Source: Planctomycetota bacterium (GTDB lineage: Bacteria; Planctomycetota; Phycisphaerae; UBA1845; UTPLA1). From it: a stretch of 64,000 bases of DNA. Under the pieces are notes generated by a model that worked only from the letters and a program-made list of their open reading frames with translations, did no database searches and was not told the DNA's origin. This document shows, one piece after another, positions 9,182-22,168 of this stretch. How positions within the stretch are numbered: the first letter of the stretch is position 1; every line of letters begins with the position of its first letter. The stretch lies in contig JACRIM010000023.1 of the NCBI GenBank assembly GCA_016235815.1, positions 62,001 to 126,000 on the forward strand, read 5' to 3'. A program made the translations under genes and the position numbers.

Positions 9182-10672
9182 ATGGCCCGAATCGTCGAAT
9201 GCGTACCCAATTTCAGTGAAGGCCGCCGGCCCGATGTTGTCGACAAGATCGTCGCCGAGATCACCGCCATCCCCGGCGCGACGCTGCTCAGCAAAGAACT
9301 GGACGCCGATCACAACCGCGCCGTGATCACCTTCATCGGCTCGCCCGAGGCCTGCGCCAAGGCGGCCGTCGCGGCCTGTGTGAAGGCAACCGAGCTGATC
9401 GACCTGAACACGCACAGCGGCGAACACCCGCGCATGGGCGCGACCGACGTCGTGCCGTTCGTACCGATCCAGGGCGTGACAATGGAGGAGTGCGTGGCGC
9501 TGGCCAAGCGCGTCGCGCAGGAAATAAGCGATCGACTCGCCATCCCCACGTTTCTCTACGAATACGCCGCGACGGACCCTTCGCGACAGAATCTCGCCAA
9601 GATTCGCGGCAAGGGCTTCGAAGAAATGCGCGACGTCATCGGCAAGTCCGCCGAAAAGTCGCCCGACTTCGGCCCCAAGCAGGTCCATCGCACCGCCGGT
9701 TCGACGGCCGTCGGAGCCCGAGACTTCCTCATTGCCTACAACATCTATCTGAACACGAACGACATCGAGATCGCCAAGACTATCGCCAAGGGCATCCGCG
9801 CCTCATCGGGCGGCTTTGCCTTCGTAAAGGCGGCGGGCTTCGAAATCAAGGATCGCGGCTGCGTGCAGGTCTCAATGAACCTCACCAGCCCGGCCAAGAC
9901 GCCCATGTTCCGCGTCTTTGAAACCGTCAAACGCGAAGCCGCCAGGTACGGCGTGAACGTCACCAGCAGCGAGGTCGTCGGCATGGCCCCGCTCTTCGCC
10001 GTCAGTGACGCGGCTGAGTATTTCCTGCAGATCGAACGATGGAAACCCAGTCAGATCATCGAGACCGCGCTGCTCGGCCAGGAAACGATGGCTGGCTTCC
10101 TCGAGAACCTCGCCTCACGCGAACCGACGCCCGGCGGCGGCAGCGCGAGTGCGTATGCGGGCGCGCTCGGCGCAGCGCTGTGCAGCATGGTCGGCCGACT
10201 CAACGACAAGAAGTCCGGCGATCATGGTCCGCTGCATGACAGCATTGCCCCCGCCGAAGCCCTTATGGGCCGTCTCAACTCACTCGTGCGCGAAGATGCG
10301 GAAAGTTTCAATGCCGTCGTGGCGAGTTGGAAACTGCCCGACACCGATCCAAACAAGGATTCCGCCAAGCAGGCGGCACAGCTCATCGCGACGCTCACGC
10401 CGCTCGAAACGATGGAACGAGCCGTCGAAGTAATGAAGATGGCCGTCGTGGGTCTGGAGAAGAGCAAAAAGAGTTGCCTCTCCGACGCCGGCGTGGCCGC
10501 CTTCATGGCCCACGCATGTCTCGAAGGCGCCCGGCTCAATGTCCTCATCAACCTGCCGGAGATCAAAGACGAGAAAAAACGCGCCGAGATCAAGACCAAA
10601 GCCGACGCCCTGCGCGAAGAGGCGAAACGAATCCGCGCATCAGTCGATAAGGCGCTCGATACAAGTTATTGA
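9182..10672 (+). CDS. ftcD: Bifunctional glutamate formimidoyltransferase / formimidoyl-THF cyclodeaminase
   Basis: Transfers the formimino group of N-formimino-L-glutamate (the HutI product) to tetrahydrofolate, then cyclodeaminates it to 5,10-methenyl-THF. Residues 1 to about 295 are the formiminotransferase N and C subdomains, opening with VECVPNFSEGR and containing DHNRAVITF and HPRMGATDVVPF. Residues about 305-496 are the cyclodeaminase, with its diagnostic TPGGGSASAY motif. The 496-residue length equals that of fused vertebrate-type FTCD. With hutI it supplies one-carbon units from histidine. The divergent kinase gene lies upstream, and a convergent gene ends 12 nt downstream. Confidence 0.95.
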   Translation: MARIVECVPNFSEGRRPDVVDKIVAEITAIPGATLLSKELDADHNRAVITFIGSPEACAKAAVAACVKATELIDLNTHSGEHPRMGATDVVPFVPIQGVTMEECVALAKRVAQEISDRLAIPTFLYEYAATDPSRQNLAKIRGKGFEEMRDVIGKSAEKSPDFGPKQVHRTAGSTAVGARDFLIAYNIYLNTNDIEIAKTIAKGIRASSGGFAFVKAAGFEIKDRGCVQVSMNLTSPAKTPMFRVFETVKREAARYGVNVTSSEVVGMAPLFAVSDAAEYFLQIERWKPSQIIETALLGQETMAGFLENLASREPTPGGGSASAYAGALGAALCSMVGRLNDKKSGDHGPLHDSIAPAEALMGRLNSLVREDAESFNAVVASWKLPDTDPNKDSAKQAAQLIATLTPLETMERAVEVMKMAVVGLEKSKKSCLSDAGVAAFMAHACLEGARLNVLINLPEIKDEKKRAEIKTKADALREEAKRIRASVDKALDTSY

Positions 10673-10685
10673 GGGAGACTCCCTC
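10671..10685. terminator. Short palindrome between convergent genes
   Basis: GAGGGAGACTCCCTC is a perfect 7-bp-arm palindrome overlapping the ftcD stop and the stop of the convergent gene. It has no T-tract, so a terminator function is only a guess. Confidence 0.25.
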
Positions 10686-11470
10686 TATCGAACCACAACA
10701 ATCGTCCCCGGCTCGGCCCGCAGGCTTTCCGCTGCGTCGCCCTGATTGATCGCCACCTCCAGCATCCCGGTCGAGCCGATGATCGCCACGATCTCGCCCA
10801 CCGCCACATCGCCATAGGTCCGTCGTAATGGGCCGACGCGCAACGGGCCGACGTGCACGTTCATCCGCGGGTCGGCGCCGCCGTGTCGGATGAGTTCTTC
10901 CTCGCTGATATTGCTGATCAAATTGCCGAAGTGATCGACGTACAGAACCTGCCCCTGCAGCGATCCATCCGCCAAGAGCCGCGGGGGATCAAGGTTCAGC
11001 AACTCCAACTGGTCGATCATCGGCCCGACATGGTCCAGGGTCAGTCCTCGCGCCAGATGCCCGGCGACCGGTGCGAGAATATCCCGACCATGAAACGTCG
11101 CACTGATCCGCGATCGAAACAGCGACTCATTCTGAATAACGCGCAACTCCGCGAGAACAAAATCCCGATGCACGAGCGTCACCAGCCCGTTGTCCGGCGC
11201 GAGAATCACCTGCCCACCATAGCGCGCCGCAATCAGCCGTCGCGTGGTGCCCACGCCCGGGTCCACCACGGCCACATGAATCGCCCCATCCGGGAAATAG
11301 TCGAACACCTGCCGAAGCACGAATGCCCCATGCACCACATCATGCGCACCGATCAGATGCGTCACGTCGATCAGCCGCGCGGCCGGCGCAAGCTGCAGCA
11401 CCACGCCCTTCATGCAGGCGATGTAATGGTCGGCCTCGCCGAAGTCAGTGGTGAAGGTGACGGTGGCCAT
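10685..11470 (-). CDS. SAM hydroxide adenosyltransferase (SAM hydrolase, DUF62)
   Basis: Predicted enzyme of the fluorinase/chlorinase-like superfamily. In ordinary bacteria this family hydrolyses S-adenosylmethionine to adenosine and methionine. Visible family motifs are TDFG near the N terminus, VDPGVGT, APDNGL and FHGRDILAP, with a smaller C-terminal beta-barrel domain ending in the usual GDAAESL region. The frame stays open upstream, but the ATG at 11470 places MATVTFTTDFG at the N terminus, as in homologues, and gives 261 residues, the family norm. True halogenases are rare; nothing here indicates halide specificity. Confidence 0.88.
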   Translation of the reverse strand: MATVTFTTDFGEADHYIACMKGVVLQLAPAARLIDVTHLIGAHDVVHGAFVLRQVFDYFPDGAIHVAVVDPGVGTTRRLIAARYGGQVILAPDNGLVTLVHRDFVLAELRVIQNESLFRSRISATFHGRDILAPVAGHLARGLTLDHVGPMIDQLELLNLDPPRLLADGSLQGQVLYVDHFGNLISNISEEELIRHGGADPRMNVHVGPLRVGPLRRTYGDVAVGEIVAIIGSTGMLEVAINQGDAAESLRAEPGTIVVVR

Positions 11471-11925
11471 CTGCGTTTGGCAATCTACCCTGCGACGAGC
11501 GTTCGCGGTAACCGAGCCGTCATGCGATCGCCTTCCCGGCGGTTCCCACACTCTGTCCTGCCGGACAAACGAAAGGCCCGCTTGCCAATCAATGAAATAT
11601 TCTCGGACGTTCCTCGATCCTTACAGAATGCCGCCTTGGATTCCCCCTCAATAACCCTTGTCTCCCCTCTCCGGACGAAGTCAGTGTACAACGGCCAGTA
11701 TCGTAAAGCATTGGAAATAAATAGCTTATGGTGAGTTTCGTGCCCCGCCGCCCGTGATTTTACCGGACACCGAATTTGGTCAGGTACCCTCCGTCACCGG
11801 GCGATCTGTCTACTTGCCGCGAACCAAGTCGGCTTATAATCCTGCCGACCGCGAGTGATTGGGAGTCGTCGTCCGGGTGGAGGACGGCTTCCCCGCGGCC
11901 GCGAGAGCGCGACGGCGCGAAATAC
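11471..11925. other. Divergent intergenic region with a promoter candidate
   Basis: This 455-base gap separates the SAM hydrolase gene (minus) from the HD hydrolase gene (plus). The only signal I can support is TTGCCG at 11814-11819 with TATAAT at 11835-11840 (15-nt spacer), oriented toward the HD gene. No conserved small ORF or RNA was recognised. Confidence 0.4.
11814..11840 (+). promoter_or_regulatory. Putative promoter of the HD hydrolase-ybeY-recO cluster
   Basis: TTGCCG (11814-11819) and a consensus TATAAT (11835-11840) with a short 15-nt spacer. Initiation near 11847 would exclude upstream start codons such as TTG at 11776 and supports the GTG at 11926. Confidence 0.4.
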
Positions 11926-14234
<2,309 letters not shown>

Positions 14235-14238
<4 letters not shown>

Positions 14239-14684
14239 GGCAACCTGCGGTGATTCAGATCGACGTGAATCGCGCGCCGCGCGGGTTGGCGGCCACGGTT
14301 CGTCGCGTTGCGCAGTTTGCATTGGCCTCGCAACGTGTTCATTGCGCGGCCGTCTCCGTTGCGTTTGTGAGCACGAAACAAATGTGCCGGCTGCATTCGG
14401 AGTGGTTCGACGACGACTCGCCGACCGATGTGATCACCTTTGATCTCGGCGGTCGCTCCCGAAAGGCACCCCGCGAGATCGACGGCGAGATCATCATCTG
14501 CCCCGCGATTGCAAAGAAACAAGCGGCCGCCTACGACGCGCCCCTGCGACACGAACTGCTCCGCTATGTCGTGCATGGCTGTCTGCATCTGTGCGGGTAC
14601 GATGACCGCCGCGCCGTCGCTGCAAAAAAAATGCACGCCGAGCAGGAGCGCGTGCTCGCCGCATTTCTGAGGCTGAAGCGGTAA
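14235..14684 (+). CDS. ybeY: Endoribonuclease YbeY (rRNA maturation)
   Basis: Single-domain metallo-endoribonuclease involved in 16S rRNA 3' maturation and ribosome quality control. The 149-residue protein has the family's DVITFDL segment and the zinc motif HGCLHLCGYDD. The third position, usually His (GYDH), is Asp here, so one zinc ligand appears replaced. The GTG start overlaps the TGA of the upstream HD gene (GTGA), which argues for coupled translation and is chosen over upstream extensions of the same frame that run through the HD gene. Confidence 0.9.
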
Positions 14685-14782
14685 CCACTCATGCTTCCGA
14701 TGTGTCTCCTGATTCACGGGTCAATGCTCTCGCATGTCGAGGGAGCCTCAGCGCCGAATGTCCACGCGGCGGCAGAATTACC

Positions 14783-15562
14783 ATGAGCATCGTCCGCGAT
14801 GAAGCCATCGTCCTGCGCCGACTGGACTACAGCGAGTCATCGCAAGTCCTCGCCCTCTTCACGCGCGACCACGGCCAGCAACGCATGATCGCCAAGGGAA
14901 TCAAGCGCGGCACAAAGACCCGCGCCGCCACCGGCATCGACCTGTTGGAACTCGGCGTGGTCATGTTCTCGTCGCGCCCCGGCAAGGAAGACGTCCTCGC
15001 CGCGCTCACCGAATGGCGACAGGAAGAAAACTTCCCCCACCTGCGACGCGATCTGCCTCGCTGCTATGCCGCGCAGTACGCCGCCGAAGCCACGTCGCAC
15101 CTCACCGAGGTCCACGACCCGCACCCCGCGCTCTTCGACGCGCTCAAGTCCCTCCTCGCCTTGCTCGACGCAGGAGACCCCCTCGCAATCCTCGATGCCT
15201 ATCTTTGGACACTTCTCACCGAGATCGGACTGCGCCCCGAGCTGGGCCGCTGCATGAACTGCACCCGATCGATTGCCGATGACACCGTGATCTACCTGAG
15301 CGCCCGTCAGGGAGGCGCGATTTGCCGAGACTGCGAACCCGCCGTAATTGAAAAGCGTCGCACGCGCGGCGACGTGCTGCGATGGCTGACATCGCAAACC
15401 GATGTCGTCCGTCGCGACGATGCGCCGCCCCGCGAAGTCAAGGAAGCCTTCGAACTCCTCGACTATTACATCACGGAAACAGTCGGCAAACCCCTTCGAC
15501 TCGCGGATCCGCTTCGATCGCTGACCGGCCTCCCACGCCGTCCCCAACCGCGACGACATTAA
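14783..15562 (+). CDS. recO: DNA repair protein RecO
   Basis: RecF-pathway mediator that binds single-stranded DNA and SSB and helps load RecA. The N-terminal OB fold begins at MSIVRDEAIVLRRLDYSES, the standard RecO start, so the ATG at 14783 is preferred over the longer open frame. A four-cysteine zinc finger lies in the C-terminal part (CMNC at 157-160, CRDC at 181-184), as in Deinococcus and many other RecO proteins. The 259-residue length is typical. It follows ybeY by about 100 nt. Confidence 0.93.
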   Translation: MSIVRDEAIVLRRLDYSESSQVLALFTRDHGQQRMIAKGIKRGTKTRAATGIDLLELGVVMFSSRPGKEDVLAALTEWRQEENFPHLRRDLPRCYAAQYAAEATSHLTEVHDPHPALFDALKSLLALLDAGDPLAILDAYLWTLLTEIGLRPELGRCMNCTRSIADDTVIYLSARQGGAICRDCEPAVIEKRRTRGDVLRWLTSQTDVVRRDDAPPREVKEAFELLDYYITETVGKPLRLADPLRSLTGLPRRPQPRRH

Positions 15563-15565
15563 CCA

Positions 15566-17476
15566 CTACGGCGTTACCGGTTCCAACACGATTCGTCGAA
15601 GCAGCGTCGCCTCCGGGCCGGCCGGCGCAAATTGAAACGTGTAAAACGTGCCAGCCGTCGCGGTGAAGGTCACCTCGCCGAGCCCGTCGATAATCGGATC
15701 ATCCTGATTCGGCACACGCACCGCGAGCAGCATCGGTTTGTCGCCCTCCGCCCGCGCCTTCCACTTTCCCGGCGGCGGGCCGAAGTCATCCATCGACGCC
15801 AATCGGCCGCGCGCGGTATAGACCCCAAGCCTGCCCTTGTCATCGAGAACGGCCGGCGTGAACTCATTGCTCGCCGCAAACATCGCCGGAATCACGATCC
15901 GCCCGTTCTCCACTTGAATGCCGACCTTCGGGCTGTCGATGCGCACCCAGATAACCGTGAGCAGGCTCTGCGGCGGCGGCGTGCGAAACATCACCAGCCG
16001 ATACGCTTGATGAAACGCGGGATCGGCGTTGAGTTGTTGCGCACTGGTGAAGAGCGGAATATTCGCCCCGGTCGGACGCGTCCAGAGAATGAAATCCGGC
16101 TTGCGTTCAAGAATATACTTCCCATCGCCGAGTTCGTGGCCGAGCACACCCTTGCCGAAGTCGGCCGTACGGGCCCGTGCAATGTGATAGTCGTTCAATC
16201 CCATCATGTCGATCGCATCGAGCCTGCTGAAATAGGGAATACACCCCGCCGGGTCGCACGCAATCAGCGGCTTCGACTCGCCGAACGCCGTGCGAAGCAT
16301 TTCGCCAACGTACTTACCGTCCCACTCCCATCGCTCCTCGCGGGCGCGTTGCACTTCCGGATCGCGGGCAACGCCGAGGTGCGTAACCAGAAGTATTGCG
16401 CCGACAACGTACCACGCGACGTGGGCGGCACGGCCCGATTGTTGAAGCAGCCACTGAACAAGGTTCGAAACGATGAACGCCGCACAAACGAGGGCCGGAA
16501 TCCAGTGCCGATGCGCGGGAAAAATGTCGCCGCCGACGAGCACCACGTAAATCAACCATGAAAGAAGCGGAATCCCAAGTAGCAGCGTGCGACGCCGCAA
16601 CTCCGGCAGGCCGCAACCGAAGATCATGGCGAACACCGTCGGAATGAGCAGCCCCGCGAGATACGGCGCGGCTTGTCGAACATAGATCCACCCGTCACGC
16701 ACCCGATCCATCGTGAACGCGACCTTCACATGCGCCGGGTTCGGCAGCCATTCGCCGTAATACGCAAGCCGAAAGACAATCTGCCCGCCGCCCAGCAGCA
16801 CCGGGAAAATCGCCAGCGCAAAAGTCAGCTTGATTCCGCGCGCCTCAAACCCACGCGCTGCGATCAATCCCAGCGCGACGCCGATACACAGCACGCCGCC
16901 GTCCGAGCGCGTCAGGCAAATCAGCCCCAGCAGGAAGCTCGCCGTAAGCGCATCACGCCACGTCGGCGACAGCGCATCCACAAGTCGAAGACAGCAAACC
17001 AGCGTCCATGCAAGCAGCGCCGCCACAAACGGCTGCTCAAGTCCACCAACCGCCCACACCGCTATGGGCGCGGCAAGCGCAAGGCCGACTGCGCCGGCAA
17101 TGGCGGGCAATGCGGTTCGCACATTGCGCGGTCGAAATGCAAACACAATCGCCGAAAGCGTCGCGCTCATCCCAACGAAGCCCAACACCCGCGCGGCGTC
17201 AACTAGATCAATGCCGATCGCCCCAAGCACCGCACACGCGAGCACCCACAGCAGATTCGTATAACCCTCGACGCGAACCCCGGAAGCCCACGTGAGGCCG
17301 TCGCCGTCGAGAAGTCGCTGCGAATAGCGAAGCGAGATCAACGCATCGTCGGAGATGAACGGCAGATGGCGCCACGCATGAACACCGAGCACGCCGATGG
17401 CCACCGCAAGCACACTCAGCGCCACGATGGACGACTCCGTGCCGCGCTGGCCTTTTGATGTCGGTACGTCGTTCAT
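15566..17476 (-). CDS. Membrane GT-C type glycosyltransferase
   Basis: A 636-residue polytopic membrane protein. After a first helix (about residues 18-35) comes a loop with FISDDALISLRYSQRLLDG (DD at 43-44), then VEGYTNLLW (69-77) and many hydrophobic helices. An acidic pair in the first extracytoplasmic loop is the hallmark of polyprenyl-phosphate-sugar-dependent GT-C enzymes, and this exact arrangement is seen in AftB-like and PMT-like proteins. A soluble C-terminal domain of about 200 residues follows. It probably adds a sugar to an envelope polymer or protein; donor and acceptor are unknown. It is divergent from manA and ends 3 nt from the convergent recO stop. Confidence 0.8.
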   Translation of the reverse strand: MNDVPTSKGQRGTESSIVALSVLAVAIGVLGVHAWRHLPFISDDALISLRYSQRLLDGDGLTWASGVRVEGYTNLLWVLACAVLGAIGIDLVDAARVLGFVGMSATLSAIVFAFRPRNVRTALPAIAGAVGLALAAPIAVWAVGGLEQPFVAALLAWTLVCCLRLVDALSPTWRDALTASFLLGLICLTRSDGGVLCIGVALGLIAARGFEARGIKLTFALAIFPVLLGGGQIVFRLAYYGEWLPNPAHVKVAFTMDRVRDGWIYVRQAAPYLAGLLIPTVFAMIFGCGLPELRRRTLLLGIPLLSWLIYVVLVGGDIFPAHRHWIPALVCAAFIVSNLVQWLLQQSGRAAHVAWYVVGAILLVTHLGVARDPEVQRAREERWEWDGKYVGEMLRTAFGESKPLIACDPAGCIPYFSRLDAIDMMGLNDYHIARARTADFGKGVLGHELGDGKYILERKPDFILWTRPTGANIPLFTSAQQLNADPAFHQAYRLVMFRTPPPQSLLTVIWVRIDSPKVGIQVENGRIVIPAMFAASNEFTPAVLDDKGRLGVYTARGRLASMDDFGPPPGKWKARAEGDKPMLLAVRVPNQDDPIIDGLGEVTFTATAGTFYTFQFAPAGPEATLLRRIVLEPVTP

Positions 17477-17661
17477 TCACGCTCGCGCAGACTTGTCAAA
17501 TCGCTCAAATCGAATTGTCAATTGCCCTCCGACAATTAGCAATCGCGGCATCCCTGCACGATTCGTCCGCGTCCACGCACCTTGGCGCCACCCCCCGCTG
17601 TTCCCCGTTCCCTCTTCCCTCAGGACCTCTGTACCTCAATTCGCGTTATCCTTCACCCTCG

Positions 17662-18759
17662 ATGAACCCCTGTCCGCTCATCTTCCAACCCCTCTATCGC
17701 CCAAAGGTCTGGGGCGGTCGCCGCCTCGCTGATCTCCTGGGCAAAACACTGCCCGGCACCGACGCCATCGGCGAATCATGGGAATGCGTCGACCTGCCCA
17801 CCGTCGCGTCCATCGTCGCCCGAGGACCGGCCGTCGGCAAAACTCTGCACCAACTAGTCGGTCAATGGGGTTCGGACATGCTCGGCCGCGCATCAACCGT
17901 TGACGGCCGCTTCCCACTGCTTCTGAAATTCCTCGATGCCGCACAGCCACTGAGTATACAGATTCATCCCAGCGCGGCAGCCGCGGAAAGAATGGGTCTT
18001 CCTCACGCCACGAAAAACGAGGCATGGTTCGTCATTCACGCCGAACCAAACGCGATCATTTACCGTGGACTCCGCCCCGGCGTCGACCTCGCCGCCATTC
18101 GAGACTGCTTGTCGCGCGAACCCGCGCAGCTCCCCAACTTGCTCCAACAAATCCACGTTAAGGCCGGCGATCACGTCTTCGTGCCCGGCGGAACGATCCA
18201 CGCCCTCGGCGCCGGCATCGTCGTAGCCGAGGTGCAAACGCCCTCCGACACCACCTTCCGCCTCTACGACTGGGGACGAGAGCGACCAGCCGCCGACGCC
18301 GGTCTACATATTGAACAATCCATCGCCTGCATCGAATCCTCGACCGACATCGCCATCACCGAGCGCAAGTCGCACACCACCAGCATCTTCACCACCGTCT
18401 CGCGCCTTATCACCTGCCCAAGCTTCGTGATCGAAAAGGTCCGCTTCGTCGAACAGTTCGAGCAGGACATCCCCTATGCCGAACTCGTCTGCTGGATCGT
18501 CCTCGATGGCAAAGGCGAAATCGCATACGGCACCGGCCAGCGCGAGACTTTCCAGAAAGGCGACGTCGTCCTGCTACCGGCCGCCCTGAAAAAAGGCCGC
18601 TTGAAAACGCTGACCCCCTGCACCTGGCTGGAGGTCACCATCCCCACCCGTTCGGACCTCTCCGAATTTGACCGCCCGACCACCCAATCATTGCGCAATA
18701 CAACACCCGAAGGCCCAAAGCCGATCCAATTGGGGATCGATCGACGGCCGCACCCGTGA
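17662..18759 (+). CDS. manA: Class I mannose-6-phosphate isomerase
   Basis: Zinc-dependent cupin enzyme interconverting mannose 6-phosphate and fructose 6-phosphate, feeding mannose into sugar nucleotides. Motifs are LSIQIHP (Q and H zinc ligands near residues 99-101), KNEAW (near 119-123, Glu ligand) and PGGTIHALGAGIVVAEVQ (His ligand near 180). Length is 365 residues. The frame is open upstream, but the ATG at 17662 precedes the conserved LIFQPLYRPKVWGG opening. Divergent from the GT-C glycosyltransferase gene, which could use mannose-derived donors (inference). Confidence 0.92.
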   Translation: MNPCPLIFQPLYRPKVWGGRRLADLLGKTLPGTDAIGESWECVDLPTVASIVARGPAVGKTLHQLVGQWGSDMLGRASTVDGRFPLLLKFLDAAQPLSIQIHPSAAAAERMGLPHATKNEAWFVIHAEPNAIIYRGLRPGVDLAAIRDCLSREPAQLPNLLQQIHVKAGDHVFVPGGTIHALGAGIVVAEVQTPSDTTFRLYDWGRERPAADAGLHIEQSIACIESSTDIAITERKSHTTSIFTTVSRLITCPSFVIEKVRFVEQFEQDIPYAELVCWIVLDGKGEIAYGTGQRETFQKGDVVLLPAALKKGRLKTLTPCTWLEVTIPTRSDLSEFDRPTTQSLRNTTPEGPKPIQLGIDRRPHP

Positions 18760-18950
18760 CAAACTTGGGGCGTCCCCAACCCGGATTCGGCAATCCCTGC
18801 CGCCTTAGTGTCGATTTGCACGATGGTTACAGCTCAAGAATGGACTTTCCACGAAAGAATGGTACACTTATAGGCGTGCTTTGGAGGATGGCGATCGTCA
18901 AGGATCGGTCCCCGCGGCACCTCCTCGCGCCAGATGGAAAAGGGTCCCTC

Positions 18951-20057
18951 ATGAACGCCACGCCTCGACGATGGATCGTCTCTGTCTGCGCCGCATCATT
19001 GTTTCTTGCCGCTGCCATTCCCGCATACGCCGAAGTGCTGAGCGTCAAAGGCAGCGCCAAGTCCAGCGTCGTCCAGTTCGCCGGCGTCTTCCCGATTCAG
19101 ACCGATCTCAATCAGGAACTCGTCCCCGGCACCAAAGCCCTCCCGCCGGCCATCGCCCGCGCCAAGCTCGATCGCCTGCTCACCGACGGCACCATCACCG
19201 CCTCCGGCCAGGCACTCGCCATCTTCGATCAACCAGCCGACCCGACGGCCGGCCCGCCCAACGATGCCGGCCTCGACCTCGGCGCATTCTCCGACGACGA
19301 ATTCACCGGTTGGTTTGTTGAAGGCAACGTGAACGAAGTCCGCACGTTGCGACTCACCCCCGGCGATATCAGTCCCGAAGCAATCAACGGCTCGGTCCAG
19401 AAAGTTCGCAACCGCATCCTTCTCTCCGGCGTCCTCCTCATTACGTCCGCCAAGACCGGTACCGATCTTTCCGGCGTCCGAACCAATTTCGCCTTCAGCG
19501 TCACGCTTCGACAGGAAGGCCGCGACGCCACCACGCCCATCGCAGGCGAAGTGACGCTGGTCGGCACCGCCAACGGCGACGCCCAGGTGCAAAACGCCGG
19601 CGGCGCGCTCGCCTCTATCTTTCTGCCGATCGTGGATTTCACCGATCAGCTTCCCGAACTCCCCGTGGTTCGCGCCCTGCCCTTTGCCGGCGTGAATCTT
19701 CCTTTTGACTACGAAATCATCGTCGGCCAGCCCTTCGAGTTGGAACTCACCGTCCGCAGCCAGGTCTTCACCACGCCCGGCGGCGTCGGTGCGGCCGCCG
19801 TCTTCGGCACTCCACAAGAAGGCCTCGGCTCGGTGCTTACGCGCGTGAAGGGCGACGACCGCGGCGTGCAGCTCGCCGACATGGTTTCGAAAAAAGTCGA
19901 CACCACCGGCAAGGCCTACGCCAACACACCGGTCGATGCCCCATCGTTCACGACCTATTTCCCCGCGTGCGGTCTGCTCGGCTTCGAGTCAACGGGCCTG
20001 CTGACGGCGGTGATGCTGGTCAGTGCATCACGCCGACGCCGCAACCGCCGCCGATGA
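18951..20057 (+). CDS. Secreted protein with C-terminal membrane anchor, function unknown
   Basis: A 368-residue protein with a clear signal peptide (RRWIVSVCAASLFLAAAIPAYA) and a beta-rich body that I cannot assign. The C terminus has a hydrophobic segment (GLLTAVMLVSA) ending in an Arg-rich tail, RRRRNRRR. This layout resembles PEP-CTERM-type surface sorting tails, but no PEP motif is present. The ATG at 18951 is chosen because the signal peptide starts there; the frame is open upstream into the manA end. The gap after manA is 191 nt. Confidence 0.7.
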   Translation: MNATPRRWIVSVCAASLFLAAAIPAYAEVLSVKGSAKSSVVQFAGVFPIQTDLNQELVPGTKALPPAIARAKLDRLLTDGTITASGQALAIFDQPADPTAGPPNDAGLDLGAFSDDEFTGWFVEGNVNEVRTLRLTPGDISPEAINGSVQKVRNRILLSGVLLITSAKTGTDLSGVRTNFAFSVTLRQEGRDATTPIAGEVTLVGTANGDAQVQNAGGALASIFLPIVDFTDQLPELPVVRALPFAGVNLPFDYEIIVGQPFELELTVRSQVFTTPGGVGAAAVFGTPQEGLGSVLTRVKGDDRGVQLADMVSKKVDTTGKAYANTPVDAPSFTTYFPACGLLGFESTGLLTAVMLVSASRRRRNRRR

Positions 20058-20074
20058 ATGAGGACTGAACTCCA

Positions 20075-20401
20075 TTGATCGCGTCGGGTCTCAAATCCTC
20101 GGCCGACGCCGTTGTCTGGAGCCTCGTGCTGATCGGCGGCATCGCCTTTCTCGGGGTTCTGGTCTTCTACATTCGACGCCGATTGTTCACCGACCGGCAA
20201 CAGTCGCCGGAAGCGGTTCTTTCGTTGCAGCAATTGCGCGATATGCTCGCCGCCGGCCAGATAACCGAGGCCGAATTCGCCCGGCTCAAGGCCGCTTTGC
20301 TCGGCATCCCCGAAAGTCCTGCGCCGCGCAAAGATCGCCCGGTTGCATCGGCGCCCGCCGGAAAAGCCCGTCAACACGAAACAGGTCAAGACCCTATGTA
20401 A
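20075..20401 (+). CDS. Small membrane protein with SHOCT-like C terminus
   Basis: A 108-residue protein with one transmembrane helix (about residues 14-32) and a cytoplasmic tail containing LQQLRDMLAAGQITEAEFARL. That tail matches the SHOCT (short C-terminal) pattern, a short helical module often found at protein ends. The apparent start is TTG at 20075 with an AGGA about 10 nt upstream. It follows the secreted-protein gene by 17 nt. Confidence 0.65.
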   Translation: MIASGLKSSADAVVWSLVLIGGIAFLGVLVFYIRRRLFTDRQQSPEAVLSLQQLRDMLAAGQITEAEFARLKAALLGIPESPAPRKDRPVASAPAGKARQHETGQDPM

Positions 20402-20430
20402 GCCGAGTCGATAACTTGGCAGCCATCGCC

Positions 20431-20436
20431 TAGAAT
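20431..20436 (+). promoter_or_regulatory. -10-like element before clpX
   Basis: TAGAAT in the gap between the SHOCT gene and clpX, about 60 nt before the clpX start. No well-spaced -35 is apparent. Confidence 0.3.
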
Positions 20437-20495
20437 GTCCGCGGTGGTCCAATCCTCCACGATTGGAATCGCCGACAGCCAGCAGGAACCACGCC

Positions 20496-21842
<1,347 letters not shown>

Positions 21843-21865
21843 CAACACGCGCTCGACATTCATTC

Positions 21866-21871
21866 TAGAAT
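21866..21871 (+). promoter_or_regulatory. -10-like element, leaderless arrangement
   Basis: TAGAAT ends 7 nt before the ATG at 21879, and no ribosome binding site lies between. Transcription would begin at or next to the start codon. Confidence 0.4.
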
Positions 21872-21878
21872 CCCCCGC

Positions 21879-22157
21879 ATGGCGACCTGCCCCGTCTGCC
21901 GCTGCCACACGCGCACATGGCTGCGCGTGATTCGCTCGTGGCCGTGCGAAACGTGCGGCTCGATCCTGCGACTGCGCCTCGAAGCCCCGCATCCCGTACT
22001 CATCGCCCTCTATTCGTTGATCCCGTTCCTGCGCCGCGTGGATGTCGTCATGCGGGCACCGGCGTACTGCGAAGGTTGCGGATACAATCTGGCCGGCATC
22101 ACCAGCCATCGATGCCCCGAATGCGGCCTCGCAACGGAAACCGAAACCGCCCATTGA
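21879..22157 (+). CDS. Small double zinc-ribbon protein
   Basis: A 92-residue protein with two zinc ribbons: CPVC...CETC at the N terminus and CEGCGYNLAG...CPECG at the C terminus, separated by a hydrophobic segment that may be one membrane helix (HPVLIALYSLIPFL). The CxxCGYxLxG...CPxCG signature is common in planctomycete proteins of unknown role and is one of the better lineage markers here. gatB starts 11 nt downstream. Confidence 0.75.
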   Translation: MATCPVCRCHTRTWLRVIRSWPCETCGSILRLRLEAPHPVLIALYSLIPFLRRVDVVMRAPAYCEGCGYNLAGITSHRCPECGLATETETAH

Positions 22158-22168
22158 CTCGCGCCTCG

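Noticed and set aside
10685-11470. Fluorinase/chlorinase function
   Set aside because: The family motifs are those of the common SAM hydrolase group; nothing specific to a halogenase is visible.
11776-11925. N-terminal extension of the HD hydrolase from TTG 11776
   Set aside because: The residues do not look like protein and a consensus TATAAT at 11835 lies within it; the GTG at 11926 is preferred.
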